Assembly (NCBI RefSeq): GCF_007474605.1
Contig: NZ_VHKL01000009.1
Span: forward strand, 124,001 to 188,000
DNA from: Rhodoligotrophos appendicifer
GTDB lineage: Bacteria; Pseudomonadota; Alphaproteobacteria; Rhizobiales; Im1
Length of the DNA stretch: 64,000 nt
Direction of reading: 5' to 3'
In this document: positions 1 through 8,600 of the stretch, piece after piece
How the letters are laid out: each line of letters starts with the position of its first letter
Position numbering within the stretch: position 1 is the first letter of the stretch
Made by a program: the position numbers and the translations under genes
The notes under the pieces: generated by a model
Database searches by the model: none
What the model was told of the DNA's origin: nothing
The model's input: the letters and a program-made list of their open reading frames with translations, nothing else

Positions 1-1
1 G

Positions 2-157
2 GCAAAGCGGGCCAAAGAGCACGGCGTCTCGGATGAGATCTCGGATGCGGCCTGGTTGCTCCTGGATGAGGCCTATGTCCTGGAAGGCGAACCGGTGCCA
101 GATCCAGCCGCCTTCGCTCGGCGGCTCAGCGGGGTGATGGCCCGGATCCTCGGCTAG
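2..157 (+). CDS. htpG: Molecular chaperone HtpG (Hsp90), C-terminal end only
   Basis: The reading frame is open from the window edge and ends at TAG 155-157, leaving about 51 residues. The tail pattern of an alanine/leucine helix (AAWLLLDEA), then LEGEPVPDPAAFARRL and a final helix, matches the end of alphaproteobacterial HtpG, where this part forms the dimerisation region. HtpG is a cytosolic ATP-dependent chaperone. Its ATPase and middle domains lie outside the window, so the identification rests on a short tail. Confidence 0.7.
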   Translation, partial: AKRAKEHGVSDEISDAAWLLLDEAYVLEGEPVPDPAAFARRLSGVMARILG

Positions 158-172
158 GCTCGCAAGGCTCGG

Positions 173-934
173 TTAGGGCGTAAGATCAACAATGGCGCTG
201 GCGGCAATGATCGGGCCGCCATCGTCTTCCTGGAGAAGAACGACACCATTTGGCGCCTCCTCGCTCACGAGTTCCGCCGCAGGCAAAGTGACCGACATGG
301 GCGAGCCGTGCCACATCCCGACCGGGATCATCTTGCGCACGACATTCGTGTAGATGATTTCCCGGTCAATGTTCTCGCCCTTCGTAATGGCGACGTGGGC
401 TTCGGGCTGGATCATCATCAACCAGACCGTCGCATCGAAGGGTTTCCCCTCGGGGCCTACTCCAACCGAAATTTCGAGCTCACGGCCCTTATTCCGGACG
501 ACCAGCGGCACCTCCGGCTCCGTTTCATCCGCGAGCCGCTTCTTAATCAACGCATCGACTTCGTGGCGACGGCTGCCGACAACATGGACCAGGCCATCGA
601 TGACCATCTGCGGGGTATAAACATCCTTGTCGCCGCGGCGCTTGGCGTATTCACGCTGACGTTTGGTGTTTTCAGGATTGCCAAGCGTGTCCTTCCAACC
701 GAGATAATCCCAATAATCGACATTGAAGGTCAGGGCGACCACGTCGGGGCGCTTTGCAAGATCCTTCATGAAGTTGTCGGCGGCCGGGCACGCCGAGCAT
801 CCCTGGCTCGTGAAAAGCTCGACGACAGCGCGTTCCTCCGCGGCCGCAGTGGCGGATGCACCCAAGAGCACCCATCCCACCGCCGCAGCGGTGAGAGTGG
901 CTCGTTTCCAGCGGTCTGCAGCGTTTGAAAGCAT
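173..934 (-). CDS. DUF1223 thioredoxin-like exported protein
   Basis: The protein is 253 residues with an N-terminal signal peptide (basic WKR, then a hydrophobic stretch ending ATAAA near residue 32). The mature part opens with VELFTSQGCSAC. The CxxC is at residues 46 and 49, a thioredoxin-like layout typical of DUF1223 proteins, and the family motif NVDYWDYLGWKD follows. It is probably periplasmic with a redox or thiol role, but no substrate is known. The ATG at 934 is chosen because it puts the signal peptide at the N-terminus; longer in-frame starts exist up to 1048. It lies directly downstream of acnA on the same strand, a neighbourhood common in Hyphomicrobiales. Confidence 0.85.
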   Translation of the reverse strand: MLSNAADRWKRATLTAAAVGWVLLGASATAAAEERAVVELFTSQGCSACPAADNFMKDLAKRPDVVALTFNVDYWDYLGWKDTLGNPENTKRQREYAKRRGDKDVYTPQMVIDGLVHVVGSRRHEVDALIKKRLADETEPEVPLVVRNKGRELEISVGVGPEGKPFDATVWLMMIQPEAHVAITKGENIDREIIYTNVVRKMIPVGMWHGSPMSVTLPAAELVSEEAPNGVVLLQEDDGGPIIAASAIVDLTP

Positions 935-1048
935 GGGGCAACCTAGGCTTTCGTCCGTGGAGCTGGCGAGTAACGATGGGGTGAGACGGTCCTTCTCCGC
1001 ATCACGTTTTTGGAGAGCGCGATGCGAAGCCATCAGCATCCGGCCCAC

Positions 1049-3757
1049 TCAGGCCGCACGCACCAAGTTGCGGAGGACGTAGTGGAGGATGCCACCGCTG
1101 CGGAAATAATCGAGTTCGTCCAAGGTATCGATCCGGCAGAAGAGCGGAACAGTGCGAACGGTGCCGTCCGCAGACTCGATCCGCGCGTCGACCACGGTGC
1201 GAGGCTGGAGTTTGTCCATGCCGCTTATCGAAATCTTCTCATCGCCCTTCAGCCCGAGAGCCTGCCAGCTATCGCCCAGCTCGAACTGCAGGGGCAGAAC
1301 ACCCATTCCCACCAGATTGGAACGATGAATGCGCTCGAAGCTCTCAGCAACGACCGCGCGGACCCCGAGGAGACGCGTGCCCTTGGCCGCCCAGTCGCGG
1401 CTCGATCCCGTGCCGTATTCCTTACCGGCAAAGATCACCAGCGGCACATGCTCCTGCTGGTATTCCATGGCGGCGTCGTAGATCGGCATCTGCTGCCCCG
1501 ACGGGTAGTGCTTCGTGATACCGCCCTCGACACCAGGAACCATCTGGTTCTTGATGCGAATATTCGCAAAGGTGCCGCGCATCATGACCTCATGATTGCC
1601 GCGGCGCGCGCCGTATGAATTGAAGTCCATCACATCAACGCCGTGCTCAGACAGATATTTGCCGGCGGGGCTATCCCTCTTGATGGAGCCGGCAGGCGAG
1701 ATGTGGTCGGTTGTTATCGAATCGAGGAAGAGGCCCAGTATGCGGGCGCCTTCTATATCTTCGACCGGCTTCGGTGCAGCCGTCATACCCTCGAAGTAAG
1801 GCGGGTTCTGCACGTAGGTCGAGTTGCTGTCCCAGGCGTAGGTCAGTCCGCCGGTGACGTCGATCTTCTGCCAGGATTCGTCGCCCTTGAAGACGTCGCT
1901 GTAGCGCTCCTGGAACATTGCCCGAGTGACGGACTCGCGGACCGTGTCCGCGATCTCCTTGGTGCTGGGCCAGATATCCTTCAAGTAAACGGGCTGACCA
2001 TCATGGCCGGTGCCGAGGGGCTCCGTCGCCATGTCGATCTTCATGGATCCAGCGAGCGCATAGGCCACCACGAGTGGCGGGGATGCGAGATAATTGGCCC
2101 TCACATCAGGGTTTATGCGGCCTTCGAAGTTGCGGTTGCCGGAGAGGACCGACACAGCGACCAGATCATTGGTCTTGATCGTCTCGGAAATCGCATCCGG
2201 AAGCGGGCCGGAATTGCCTATGCAGGTGGTGCAGCCGTAGCCGACCAGGCTGAAGCCGAGCTTATCCAGATCCTTATCAAGGCCAGCGCGCGCAAGGTAT
2301 TCGGTGACCACCTGGCTGCCGGGGGCGAGGGAGGTCTTCACCCATGGCTTTACCTGCAGGCCTTTGGCAACAGCATTCCGCGCAAGCAGGCCAGCGCCGA
2401 GCATCACCGAGGGATTGGAGGTGTTGGTGCAGGACGTGATCGCTGCGATCACCACATCGCCATTGCCAAGGTCGAAATTGGCGCCGTCGACCTTGTAACG
2501 TTGCGAAAGGGCACCTGGCTGACCGAATTCCGTCTCCATTACGGTCTTGAAGTTCGCGGCTGCATTGGACAGTTCTACGCGGTCCTGAGGGCGCTTCGGG
2601 CCGGCAAGGCTGGGAACGACATCCGCCAGATTCAGCTCAAGCGTGTCGGTGAAGACCGGGTCCTGAGTGCTCGGCAGGCGGTACATGTTCTGGGCCTTGG
2701 CATAAGCCTCGACCAAGGCAATGGTTTCCTCCGGGCGACCTGAGGCCGTCAGATATTTGATGGTGTCCTCGTCGATGGGGAAGAAGCCGCAAGTGGCGCC
2801 GTATTCAGGGGCCATGTTGCCGATCGTCGCCTGATCTTCCAGTGAGAGCGAACCCAAGCCTGGGCCGAAGAACTCCACAAATTTGCCGACCACACCTTTC
2901 TTACGCAGCATCTGCGTAACGGTGAGCACCAAGTCCGTTGCGGTGACGCCTTCCTTCAGGGTGCCCGTCACCTTGAAGCCCACGACCTCGGGGATCAACA
3001 TCGAGATCGGCTGGCCGAGCATGGCCGCTTCCGCCTCGATGCCGCCCACGCCCCACCCCAAGACGGAGAGACCATTGACCATCGTCGTGTGGCTGTCGGT
3101 GCCCACGAGCGTATCAGGATAAGCAACCTCCACCGGGCCGGTCGCCGTCTCCTCGATCCTCGTCCATACCGTGCGAGACAGATATTCGAGGTTCACCTGA
3201 TGGCAAATGCCGGTGCCGGGCGGCACGACGCGAAAATTCGCGAAGGCGTCCTGGCCCCATTTCAAGAATTTGTAACGCTCGCCATTGCGTTCATATTCCC
3301 GCTCGACGTTGAGCTCGAAGGCATTGGAGCTCGCGAAGAAGTCAACCATCACCGAGTGATCAATCACCAGGTCGACCGGTGCCAAAGGGTTGATCTTCTC
3401 GGGGTTGCTGCCGAGCTGCTTCATGGCATCGCGCATGGCTGCAAGATCCACGACCGCCGGAACGCCGGTGAAATCCTGCATCAGCACCCGGGCCGGACGA
3501 AAGGCAATTTCGCGATCACTCTTCCGCGTCTTCAGCCATTCGGCCATGGCGAGGATATCGTCCTTCGATACGGTACGCCCATCCTCATGGCGCAACAGGT
3601 TCTCGAGGAGGACCTTGAGGGAAAAGGGAAGTTGCGAGACCCCAGGGAGCCCATTCTTCTCCGCCTCCGGCAGGCTAAAGTAGTCATAGCTTCGAGTGCC
3701 GACCTCAAGTGTGCGGCGGCATTTGAAGCTGTCGAGCGAACGGGGTTCGATGGTCAT
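1049..3757 (-). CDS. acnA: Aconitate hydratase AcnA
   Basis: This 902-residue enzyme isomerises citrate to isocitrate in the TCA cycle in the cytosol. The three [4Fe-4S] ligands are visible: C443 in SCTNTSNPS and C509/C512 in [10 protein letters not shown]. The N-terminal part has the aconitase motif [13 protein letters not shown], and the C-terminal swivel domain has [10 protein letters not shown]. The length is normal for the AcnA/IRP1 type. The ATG at 3757 is preceded by AGAGGA; an upstream in-frame extension to 3874 has no family similarity and is not used. It diverges from the ccm genes, and DUF1223 follows it. Confidence 0.97.
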   Translation of the reverse strand: MTIEPRSLDSFKCRRTLEVGTRSYDYFSLPEAEKNGLPGVSQLPFSLKVLLENLLRHEDGRTVSKDDILAMAEWLKTRKSDREIAFRPARVLMQDFTGVPAVVDLAAMRDAMKQLGSNPEKINPLAPVDLVIDHSVMVDFFASSNAFELNVEREYERNGERYKFLKWGQDAFANFRVVPPGTGICHQVNLEYLSRTVWTRIEETATGPVEVAYPDTLVGTDSHTTMVNGLSVLGWGVGGIEAEAAMLGQPISMLIPEVVGFKVTGTLKEGVTATDLVLTVTQMLRKKGVVGKFVEFFGPGLGSLSLEDQATIGNMAPEYGATCGFFPIDEDTIKYLTASGRPEETIALVEAYAKAQNMYRLPSTQDPVFTDTLELNLADVVPSLAGPKRPQDRVELSNAAANFKTVMETEFGQPGALSQRYKVDGANFDLGNGDVVIAAITSCTNTSNPSVMLGAGLLARNAVAKGLQVKPWVKTSLAPGSQVVTEYLARAGLDKDLDKLGFSLVGYGCTTCIGNSGPLPDAISETIKTNDLVAVSVLSGNRNFEGRINPDVRANYLASPPLVVAYALAGSMKIDMATEPLGTGHDGQPVYLKDIWPSTKEIADTVRESVTRAMFQERYSDVFKGDESWQKIDVTGGLTYAWDSNSTYVQNPPYFEGMTAAPKPVEDIEGARILGLFLDSITTDHISPAGSIKRDSPAGKYLSEHGVDVMDFNSYGARRGNHEVMMRGTFANIRIKNQMVPGVEGGITKHYPSGQQMPIYDAAMEYQQEHVPLVIFAGKEYGTGSSRDWAAKGTRLLGVRAVVAESFERIHRSNLVGMGVLPLQFELGDSWQALGLKGDEKISISGMDKLQPRTVVDARIESADGTVRTVPLFCRIDTLDELDYFRSGGILHYVLRNLVRAA

Positions 3758-4059
3758 CGCGGTCCTCTGGGGAAGTGCGGGAGTGAATTCAATGGAATGA
3801 ACAGGGTCGGCAAATAATGGCAGATATACCGCGCCGACATACTGGCGGCACCGCCGCGGAAGCTGTCGCTTCATGGAAACGCGGCACGGGGACCTGAGCC
3901 GGCATGCGGGTTCGGTTCATCTCCGGGTTCTATAGACTCTTTCCAAACAGGTTGAAAGTAGTCCTCAAAGCTAACGACATCAAGAAAGCAGGCGAAGCGC
4001 CACCCCCTATGCGTTGCCAAAGCTCTCCTGTACATGAAGAGCCTTGCGATAGGAGCACA
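3758..4059. other. Intergenic region between divergent acnA and ccmA
   Basis: These 302 bases must hold the promoters of acnA (leftward) and ccmA (rightward). The ccmA ribosome binding site AGGAG is at 4051-4055. I found no convincing -35/-10 pair or operator and no coding sequence. Confidence 0.5.
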
Positions 4060-4671
4060 ATGACACGGCTTGCGGCAGAACAGCTGGCATGCGAACGAGG
4101 CGGACGCGACGTGTTTGCCGATGTCAGCTTCCAGCTCCATGGTGGCGAGTCCCTGCTGCTCACCGGGCCCAACGGTTCGGGCAAGACGACGCTCATGCGC
4201 GCACTCTGCGGCCTGTCGGAGATCACCCAGGGCAAGCTTGAACTTAGGGGCTTTCCGGGCGACCTACCGATCCCCCAGCGCAGCCACTATGTCGGGCACC
4301 AGGAGGCCATAAAAGTGGCGTTCACAGTCACCGAGAACCTTCAGTTCTGGGCGAGCTTCCTCGGCGGGGGCAATGTCGCCCTGGCGCTGGAGGCTTTCGG
4401 GCTGGCTCGCCTCGGACCGTACTCCGCCGGCCTCCTCTCCTCAGGGCAGCGACGCCGGCTGGCCTTGTCGCGATTGTTGCTGGTGAAACGGCCGATCTGG
4501 CTTCTCGACGAGCCGACGGTCGGGCTGGACGCGGCATCACAGGCCGTTCTGGGCGATCTCCTCACTGCTCATCTCGCGGACGGCGGCATGGTCATCGTCA
4601 GCTCACATGTGGATTTGCCATTGACGCCCAGCCTGCAGTTGGACATGGCGGAGCACGCTGTCCTTCCATGA
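4060..4671 (+). CDS. ccmA: Heme exporter ATP-binding protein CcmA
   Basis: This 203-residue ABC ATPase works with CcmB and CcmC to load and release holo-CcmE during cytochrome c maturation at the inner membrane. Walker A is GPNGSGKTT at about residues 36-44, the signature is LSSGQRRRL, and Walker B is IWLLDEP. The ATG at 4060 has AGGAG five bases upstream, and the family-like sequence starts here, so the longer frame from 3904 is not used. The stop overlaps the ccmB start (ATGA at 4668-4671), consistent with translational coupling. Confidence 0.95.
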   Translation: MTRLAAEQLACERGGRDVFADVSFQLHGGESLLLTGPNGSGKTTLMRALCGLSEITQGKLELRGFPGDLPIPQRSHYVGHQEAIKVAFTVTENLQFWASFLGGGNVALALEAFGLARLGPYSAGLLSSGQRRRLALSRLLLVKRPIWLLDEPTVGLDAASQAVLGDLLTAHLADGGMVIVSSHVDLPLTPSLQLDMAEHAVLP

Positions 4672-5336
4672 GAATATTTCTGGCCATCCTCTTCCGAGAC
4701 ATCCGGCTGGCGCTGCGCCAGGGCGGGGGCGCGGGCACGGCCCTGGGCTTCTTTCTTGCCGTGGTCATCCTGCTGCCTTTGGGGATCGGACCCGACCTTG
4801 CTGTGCTCTCGCGCATCGCGCCCGGGGCCCTCTGGATCGCGCTGCTGCTGTCGGTCCTGCTCTCTGCGGAGCGTATTTTTCAATCCGACTATGAGGACGG
4901 TTCATTGGAGGTGATGAGCATGGGGCTCGTGCCCCTCGAGCTCATCGCGCTCGCAAAGGCGCTGGGGCACTGGATCACGACCGCCCTGCCCCTGGCGATC
5001 GCGGCCCCGCCCCTAGGAGTTCTGCTGAATGTCGCTCCCGAGGTGGTGCTGCCGCTGTGGGCTGCCATGCTTACTGCCTCGCTGGCCTTGAGCCTCCTCG
5101 CCAGTCTCGGAGCTGCACTTACGGTGGGCGTGCGGCGAGGCGGTCTCATCGTCTCCATTCTGGTCCTGCCGCTCTATATTCCTGTGCTCGTGTTCGGGAT
5201 ATCGGCGAGCGTCGGTCTGTCCGCGACGACGGAGGTTTTCGGCGCCTCGATGCTGATGCTGACCGCGATCACGCTCGCGTGCGCCGTGCTCTGTCCGGTC
5301 GGCGCTGCTGCCGCACTCCGGGCTCATATGAAGTAA
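4668..5336 (+). CDS. ccmB: Heme exporter permease CcmB
   Basis: This is a 222-residue integral membrane protein with about six hydrophobic segments, the permease partner of CcmA in cytochrome c maturation. It starts inside the ccmA stop codon. The N-terminus (FRDIRLALRQGGG) and the segment ESDYEDGS-like (QSDYEDGSLE) are typical of CcmB. It is followed after about 70 bases by ccmC. Confidence 0.94.
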   Translation: MRIFLAILFRDIRLALRQGGGAGTALGFFLAVVILLPLGIGPDLAVLSRIAPGALWIALLLSVLLSAERIFQSDYEDGSLEVMSMGLVPLELIALAKALGHWITTALPLAIAAPPLGVLLNVAPEVVLPLWAAMLTASLALSLLASLGAALTVGVRRGGLIVSILVLPLYIPVLVFGISASVGLSATTEVFGASMLMLTAITLACAVLCPVGAAAALRAHMK

Positions 5337-5405
5337 GACGCCCCGGCAGGAAGTTGAAAACCCGCCGCATTGCAGATTTCCCCCGTTCAGTTTAAGTGCC
5401 GACTC

Positions 5406-6125
5406 ATGCAACGTTTTGCAAATCCTACGCGCTTCGTTCAGCTTGCTGCCACGTTGCTGCCCTGGACGGCGAGTGCAGCAGCGCTGCTGCTGATCACGGG
5501 GGCCGTGTGGGGACTGGTCTATGCTCCGCCTGATTATCAACAGGGGGAGACCGTCCGCATCATGTATGTTCATGTTCCGGCGGCATGGATGGCGATGTTC
5601 GTCTATTCGAGCATGGCCGCATCCAGCGTCGTCGCAATGATTTGGCGACACCCGCTGGCTGATGTCGCTGCGAAAGCGGCAGCACCGATCGGAGCCTGCT
5701 TCACCTTCCTGGCTCTCGCAACCGGTTCTTTGTGGGGGAAACCAATGTGGGGTGCCTGGTGGGTCTGGGATGCCCGGCTCACTTCGGTCTTCGTGCTCTT
5801 CCTGCTCTATCTCGGCTACATGGCGATCTGGCAGATCATCGAGCAACGTCAACGGGCGGCAAGGATCGCGCAGATCGTCGCGGTCGTCGGCTTCGTGAAC
5901 ATACCCATCGTAAAATTCTCAGTGGATTGGTGGAACTCGTTGCATCAGCCTGCGAGTGTGCTCAAGATCGGAGGCCCGGCGATCGATCCGTCCATGCTTT
6001 GGCCGCTTCTGATCATGGGGCTCGCGTATCTGTTCCTGTTCATCACGCTGCTGTTAATTTCGATGCGTACGGAGATCACCTCGCGGAGGATCGCTGCGAT
6101 GGAACTTGCCGAGGTCAGGGCTTAA
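5406..6125 (+). CDS. ccmC: Heme-handling protein CcmC
   Basis: This 239-residue, six-helix membrane protein presents heme to CcmE. The tryptophan-rich heme-handling motif is seen as WGAWWVWDARLTS, and histidine HVPAAW lies in a periplasmic loop position as in the family. The ATG at 5406 begins a normal CcmC N-terminus (FANPTRFVQL). A TTG 36 bases upstream (5370) is in frame and cannot be excluded. ccmD follows after 11 bases. Confidence 0.95.
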   Translation: MQRFANPTRFVQLAATLLPWTASAAALLLITGAVWGLVYAPPDYQQGETVRIMYVHVPAAWMAMFVYSSMAASSVVAMIWRHPLADVAAKAAAPIGACFTFLALATGSLWGKPMWGAWWVWDARLTSVFVLFLLYLGYMAIWQIIEQRQRAARIAQIVAVVGFVNIPIVKFSVDWWNSLHQPASVLKIGGPAIDPSMLWPLLIMGLAYLFLFITLLLISMRTEITSRRIAAMELAEVRA

Positions 6126-6136
6126 GGAAGAATCCC

Positions 6137-6325
6137 ATGTCGTTTGAGGCGCCACACGTTGCCTTCGTGGTCGCGGCTTATGTCCTCACCGCGCTCGTGC
6201 TTGCGGCGATGACAGTGGGCATCATCATTGCTTATCGACGGCAGGCGAGACGGCTGCAGGAGCTCGAGGAGCGTGGCGCGCCACGACGGCCGATCCGATC
6301 CCAAGCGATGGGACAAGAGACGTGA
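6137..6325 (+). CDS. ccmD: Heme exporter small protein CcmD
   Basis: This 62-residue protein has one transmembrane helix (VAFVVAAYVLTALVLAAM) and a basic cytoplasmic tail (YRRQARRLQELEERG). That is the standard CcmD layout; CcmD helps release holo-CcmE from CcmABC. AAGGAAG at 6124-6130 precedes the ATG. The stop overlaps the GTG start of ccmG. Confidence 0.92.
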   Translation: MSFEAPHVAFVVAAYVLTALVLAAMTVGIIIAYRRQARRLQELEERGAPRRPIRSQAMGQET

Positions 6326-6939
6326 ACATGGCTGCTGAAGCCCCCAAACCGCATGGCGACGAGCCTCGCAAGCGGCGCGTTCTGCCACTGGCAGTCCTTC
6401 CCGTCATCCTGTTTGCCCTGCTGGCCATCGTGATGATGATGCGCCTTTTCGGAGGAGATCCGTCGAAGCTGCCGTCACCGCTGATCGGAAAGGCGGTGCC
6501 GGATTTCGCCCTTCCCGGGCTTGCCGGCCTTCAGGCCGAAGGGATACCGGTCCCCGGGTTCTCGACCTCGGACCTGGCAAAGGGCGACGTCACTCTCGTG
6601 AATGTCTGGGCTTCCTGGTGCGTGCCCTGCCGACAGGAACATCCCATCCTCATGCAGCTGGCCACGGATCCAAACGTGAAGATCCTGGGGATCAACTACA
6701 AGGACAATGCGGAGAATGCGCGCCGTTTCCTCGGTCTTCTGGGCAATCCGTTCAGAGCCGTGGGCATTGATCCAGAGGGAAAAACCGCGGTCGAATGGGG
6801 TTTTTATGGGGTTCCAGAGACGTTCGTGGTGAACGGCAAGGGCATCATCACCTACAAATGGATCGGTCCCATGACTGCAGACATCGTCCAGCAGAATATT
6901 TTACCAGCCATTACCGCTGCTCGAGCCGGGCGAAACTGA
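6322..6939 (+). CDS. ccmG: Thiol:disulfide oxidoreductase CcmG/DsbE
   Basis: This 205-residue, membrane-anchored thioredoxin-fold protein reduces apocytochrome c cysteines in the periplasm. It has one N-terminal transmembrane anchor (about residues 20-40) and the active site WCVPC at residues 99-103, followed by the family motif GVPETFVV. The GTG at 6322 overlaps the ccmD stop; an ATG at 6328 is an equally possible start. It is the last gene of the local ccm run. ccmE, ccmF and ccmH are not in the window. Confidence 0.95.
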   Translation: MNMAAEAPKPHGDEPRKRRVLPLAVLPVILFALLAIVMMMRLFGGDPSKLPSPLIGKAVPDFALPGLAGLQAEGIPVPGFSTSDLAKGDVTLVNVWASWCVPCRQEHPILMQLATDPNVKILGINYKDNAENARRFLGLLGNPFRAVGIDPEGKTAVEWGFYGVPETFVVNGKGIITYKWIGPMTADIVQQNILPAITAARAGRN

Positions 6940-6975
6940 CGTTGGAGATCTCGGACAAGCCGACCTCGGCGCATA

Positions 6976-7006
6976 GTGGAGATGAGGCCCCCGCCTTCAT
7001 CTCCAC
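6976..7006. terminator. Hairpin terminator between convergent ccmG and marR
   Basis: Perfect 10-base arms GTGGAGATGA (6976-6985) and TCATCTCCAC (6997-7006) flank an 11-base loop between two convergent genes. There is no long U-run on the ccm side (ACAATAAGG). Position and stem strength suggest a shared, possibly bidirectional terminator. Confidence 0.55.
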
Positions 7007-7016
7007 ACAATAAGGA

Positions 7017-7544
7017 TTACGACGACAGGGTCGCCCGGGGACGCCTGCCGCGAGGCCTCGGCTCCGGAGGTCGCGTAAATCCATTCGCATGAGCTTCCAT
7101 CTGCAGCCCATAGGCCTCCGACAATGCGCGCAATCCTTCCAAGAGATCCCGCTGCACGTTTTTCGGCACGACGTTCAACATCTTCTGCTCAACGGCCATG
7201 GCTCCTGGCTGAGCCGATTGCAATGCGCGGCGTCCCGCGGCCGACAATTTGATCGTATTCGTGCGACCGTCTTCACGCGTGCGTTTCCGCTGCAGGAGGC
7301 CGTTCTTCAGCAAACGAGCAACGAGGTCGGCCAGCGTCGAACGGTCGATGCCGGTGGCACGTACGAGCTGGGTCTGGCTGGCGCCTTCGTTCTGCGCCAC
7401 GGCAAGCAAAACCGTGAACTGCCTGTGAGTCAGTCCGCTATATCCGTTGTGATCCCCGAACAACGTCGTCGCGAACTGCGCCGCACGCTTAATCAAATGA
7501 TAAACAGACGTATCAAGAGTTACGATATCTTCGCCCATCGACAT
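7017..7544 (-). CDS. MarR-family transcriptional regulator
   Basis: This 175-residue protein has the MarR winged helix: LTHRQFTVLLAVA (helix before the HTH), SQTQLVRATGIDRSTLADLVARL (HTH) and KRTREDGRTNTIKLSAAGRRAL (wing and following helix). The C-terminus is basic and proline/arginine rich, an addition beyond the usual ~145-residue core. GGGGGT lies eight bases before the start, and an inverted repeat at 7587-7602 could be its own operator. The ligand and targets are unknown. Confidence 0.9.
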   Translation of the reverse strand: MSMGEDIVTLDTSVYHLIKRAAQFATTLFGDHNGYSGLTHRQFTVLLAVAQNEGASQTQLVRATGIDRSTLADLVARLLKNGLLQRKRTREDGRTNTIKLSAAGRRALQSAQPGAMAVEQKMLNVVPKNVQRDLLEGLRALSEAYGLQMEAHANGFTRPPEPRPRGRRPRATLSS

Positions 7545-7973
7545 TGTTTACCCCCATTGTGCTTTGGCCCGCGAGTCCATGCGGCCGACGCAGTCATGCG
7601 TCAACGCCGTCCTAGCGTAGACAAGTCTCTCCGCCCTTTTGATCAGAATTTTGCTGAGGTATTGCGCTCCATCGTCCCTTCTATTGTCACGGGGATCATA
7701 AAAGAAACGATGTGTACGATGGACCGCTCCCCCAGTCGCCGATCGTAGGAGAGATTATGCCATAACGCGGATTACTTGTTCAATTGTTTTCGTCAAAAGA
7801 AGAGTCGATCGACTTTTCATTTAAGATCGAGAGCCAAACCCATTCAAAAGTCTATTGAGAGAACTCGATAAATGAAGCTGGGCGAAACTAACGAAATTTT
7901 CCTTTCACGTAGAAATGTTCTGCGTACCAATCGACAAGACGCACAGTTATATTTGAGAAATATTTCGCTATTT
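7545..7973. other. Non-coding stretch between marR and yciB, AT-rich in part
   Basis: These 429 bases have no convincing gene. The part nearest yciB, about 7760-7973, is clearly richer in A+T than the rest of the window. It contains the perfect 12-base palindrome AGTCGATCGACT at 7803-7814. The left part should hold the marR promoter. The yciB terminator would be expected in the right part, but I see no strong stem with a T-run. Confidence 0.5.
7587..7602. promoter_or_regulatory. Candidate MarR autoregulatory operator
   Basis: GACGCA-GTCA-TGCGTC is a 16-base inverted repeat with perfect six-base arms, 43-58 bases upstream of the marR start. MarR proteins usually bind 16-20 base palindromes near their own promoters. 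The role is inferred from position only. Confidence 0.35.
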
Positions 7974-8576
7974 CTAGTTATTATGAGCATCGGCACCAGG
8001 TTCGGCGTGTCGATTGAGCAGGCCAAGCTGGGCAATGGCAAACAACATCGTCAGCGGCATAATACCGAAGACTTTAAAATTGACCCAAAAACCGGTGGAG
8101 AAGTTGCGCCATACTATTTCGTTCAGGACTGCAAGAACGAGAAAGAACAATCCCCAGCGCAACGTTAGTTGAACCCATCCCGCTTCGGTCAGATGGAAGG
8201 ACTCCCCAAAGACGGGCTTGAGAAGGGAACGTCCAAACCCAAGTCCGACGAGAAGGATGATGCCAAACATGGCATTAACAATCGTCGGCTTCATCTTGAT
8301 AAAAAGCTCGTCCTGTAGAAACAAGGTCAAGCCACCGAACACCAAGACAAATGCGCCTGTGATCAGCGGCATGATCGGCAACCGGCGAACCAGAAGCCAA
8401 GCCACAGCCAGAGCGAGGGCCGTTGCCACCATGTAAGCGCCCGTAGCCGCGAAAATATTGACACGGGCATTCACTAGAAAGAAGACCACCAACGGACCTA
8501 ACTCGACGGCAATCTTCAGCAGCGGATTCATCGCCTGCCTATCGGCGGAGCGGGTCACGTCATTGTCCTGCATCAT
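7974..8576 (-). CDS. yciB: Septation protein A / inner membrane protein YciB
   Basis: This 200-residue inner-membrane protein has about five hydrophobic helices. Family motifs are visible: ELGPLVVFFL near the start, KPTIVNAMFG in the middle, and WVQLTLRWGLFF and NFKVFGIMPLT near the end. It belongs to the IspZ/YciB family, linked to cell-envelope and septum integrity. The double ATG at 8576/8573 is taken as the start; a GTG at 8588 is also in frame. It is 24 bases downstream of ftsY on the same strand, the common alphaproteobacterial order mtaB-ftsY-yciB. Confidence 0.92.
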   Translation of the reverse strand: MMQDNDVTRSADRQAMNPLLKIAVELGPLVVFFLVNARVNIFAATGAYMVATALALAVAWLLVRRLPIMPLITGAFVLVFGGLTLFLQDELFIKMKPTIVNAMFGIILLVGLGFGRSLLKPVFGESFHLTEAGWVQLTLRWGLFFLVLAVLNEIVWRNFSTGFWVNFKVFGIMPLTMLFAIAQLGLLNRHAEPGADAHNN

Positions 8577-8600
8577 TGTTCCGATCACATCCAGGCGGCT

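Noticed and set aside
7872-8168. 98-codon plus-strand frame at the end of yciB
   Set aside because: Two thirds of it overlaps yciB in antisense, and the rest lies in the AT-rich gap. It has no strong ribosome binding site and no similarity.
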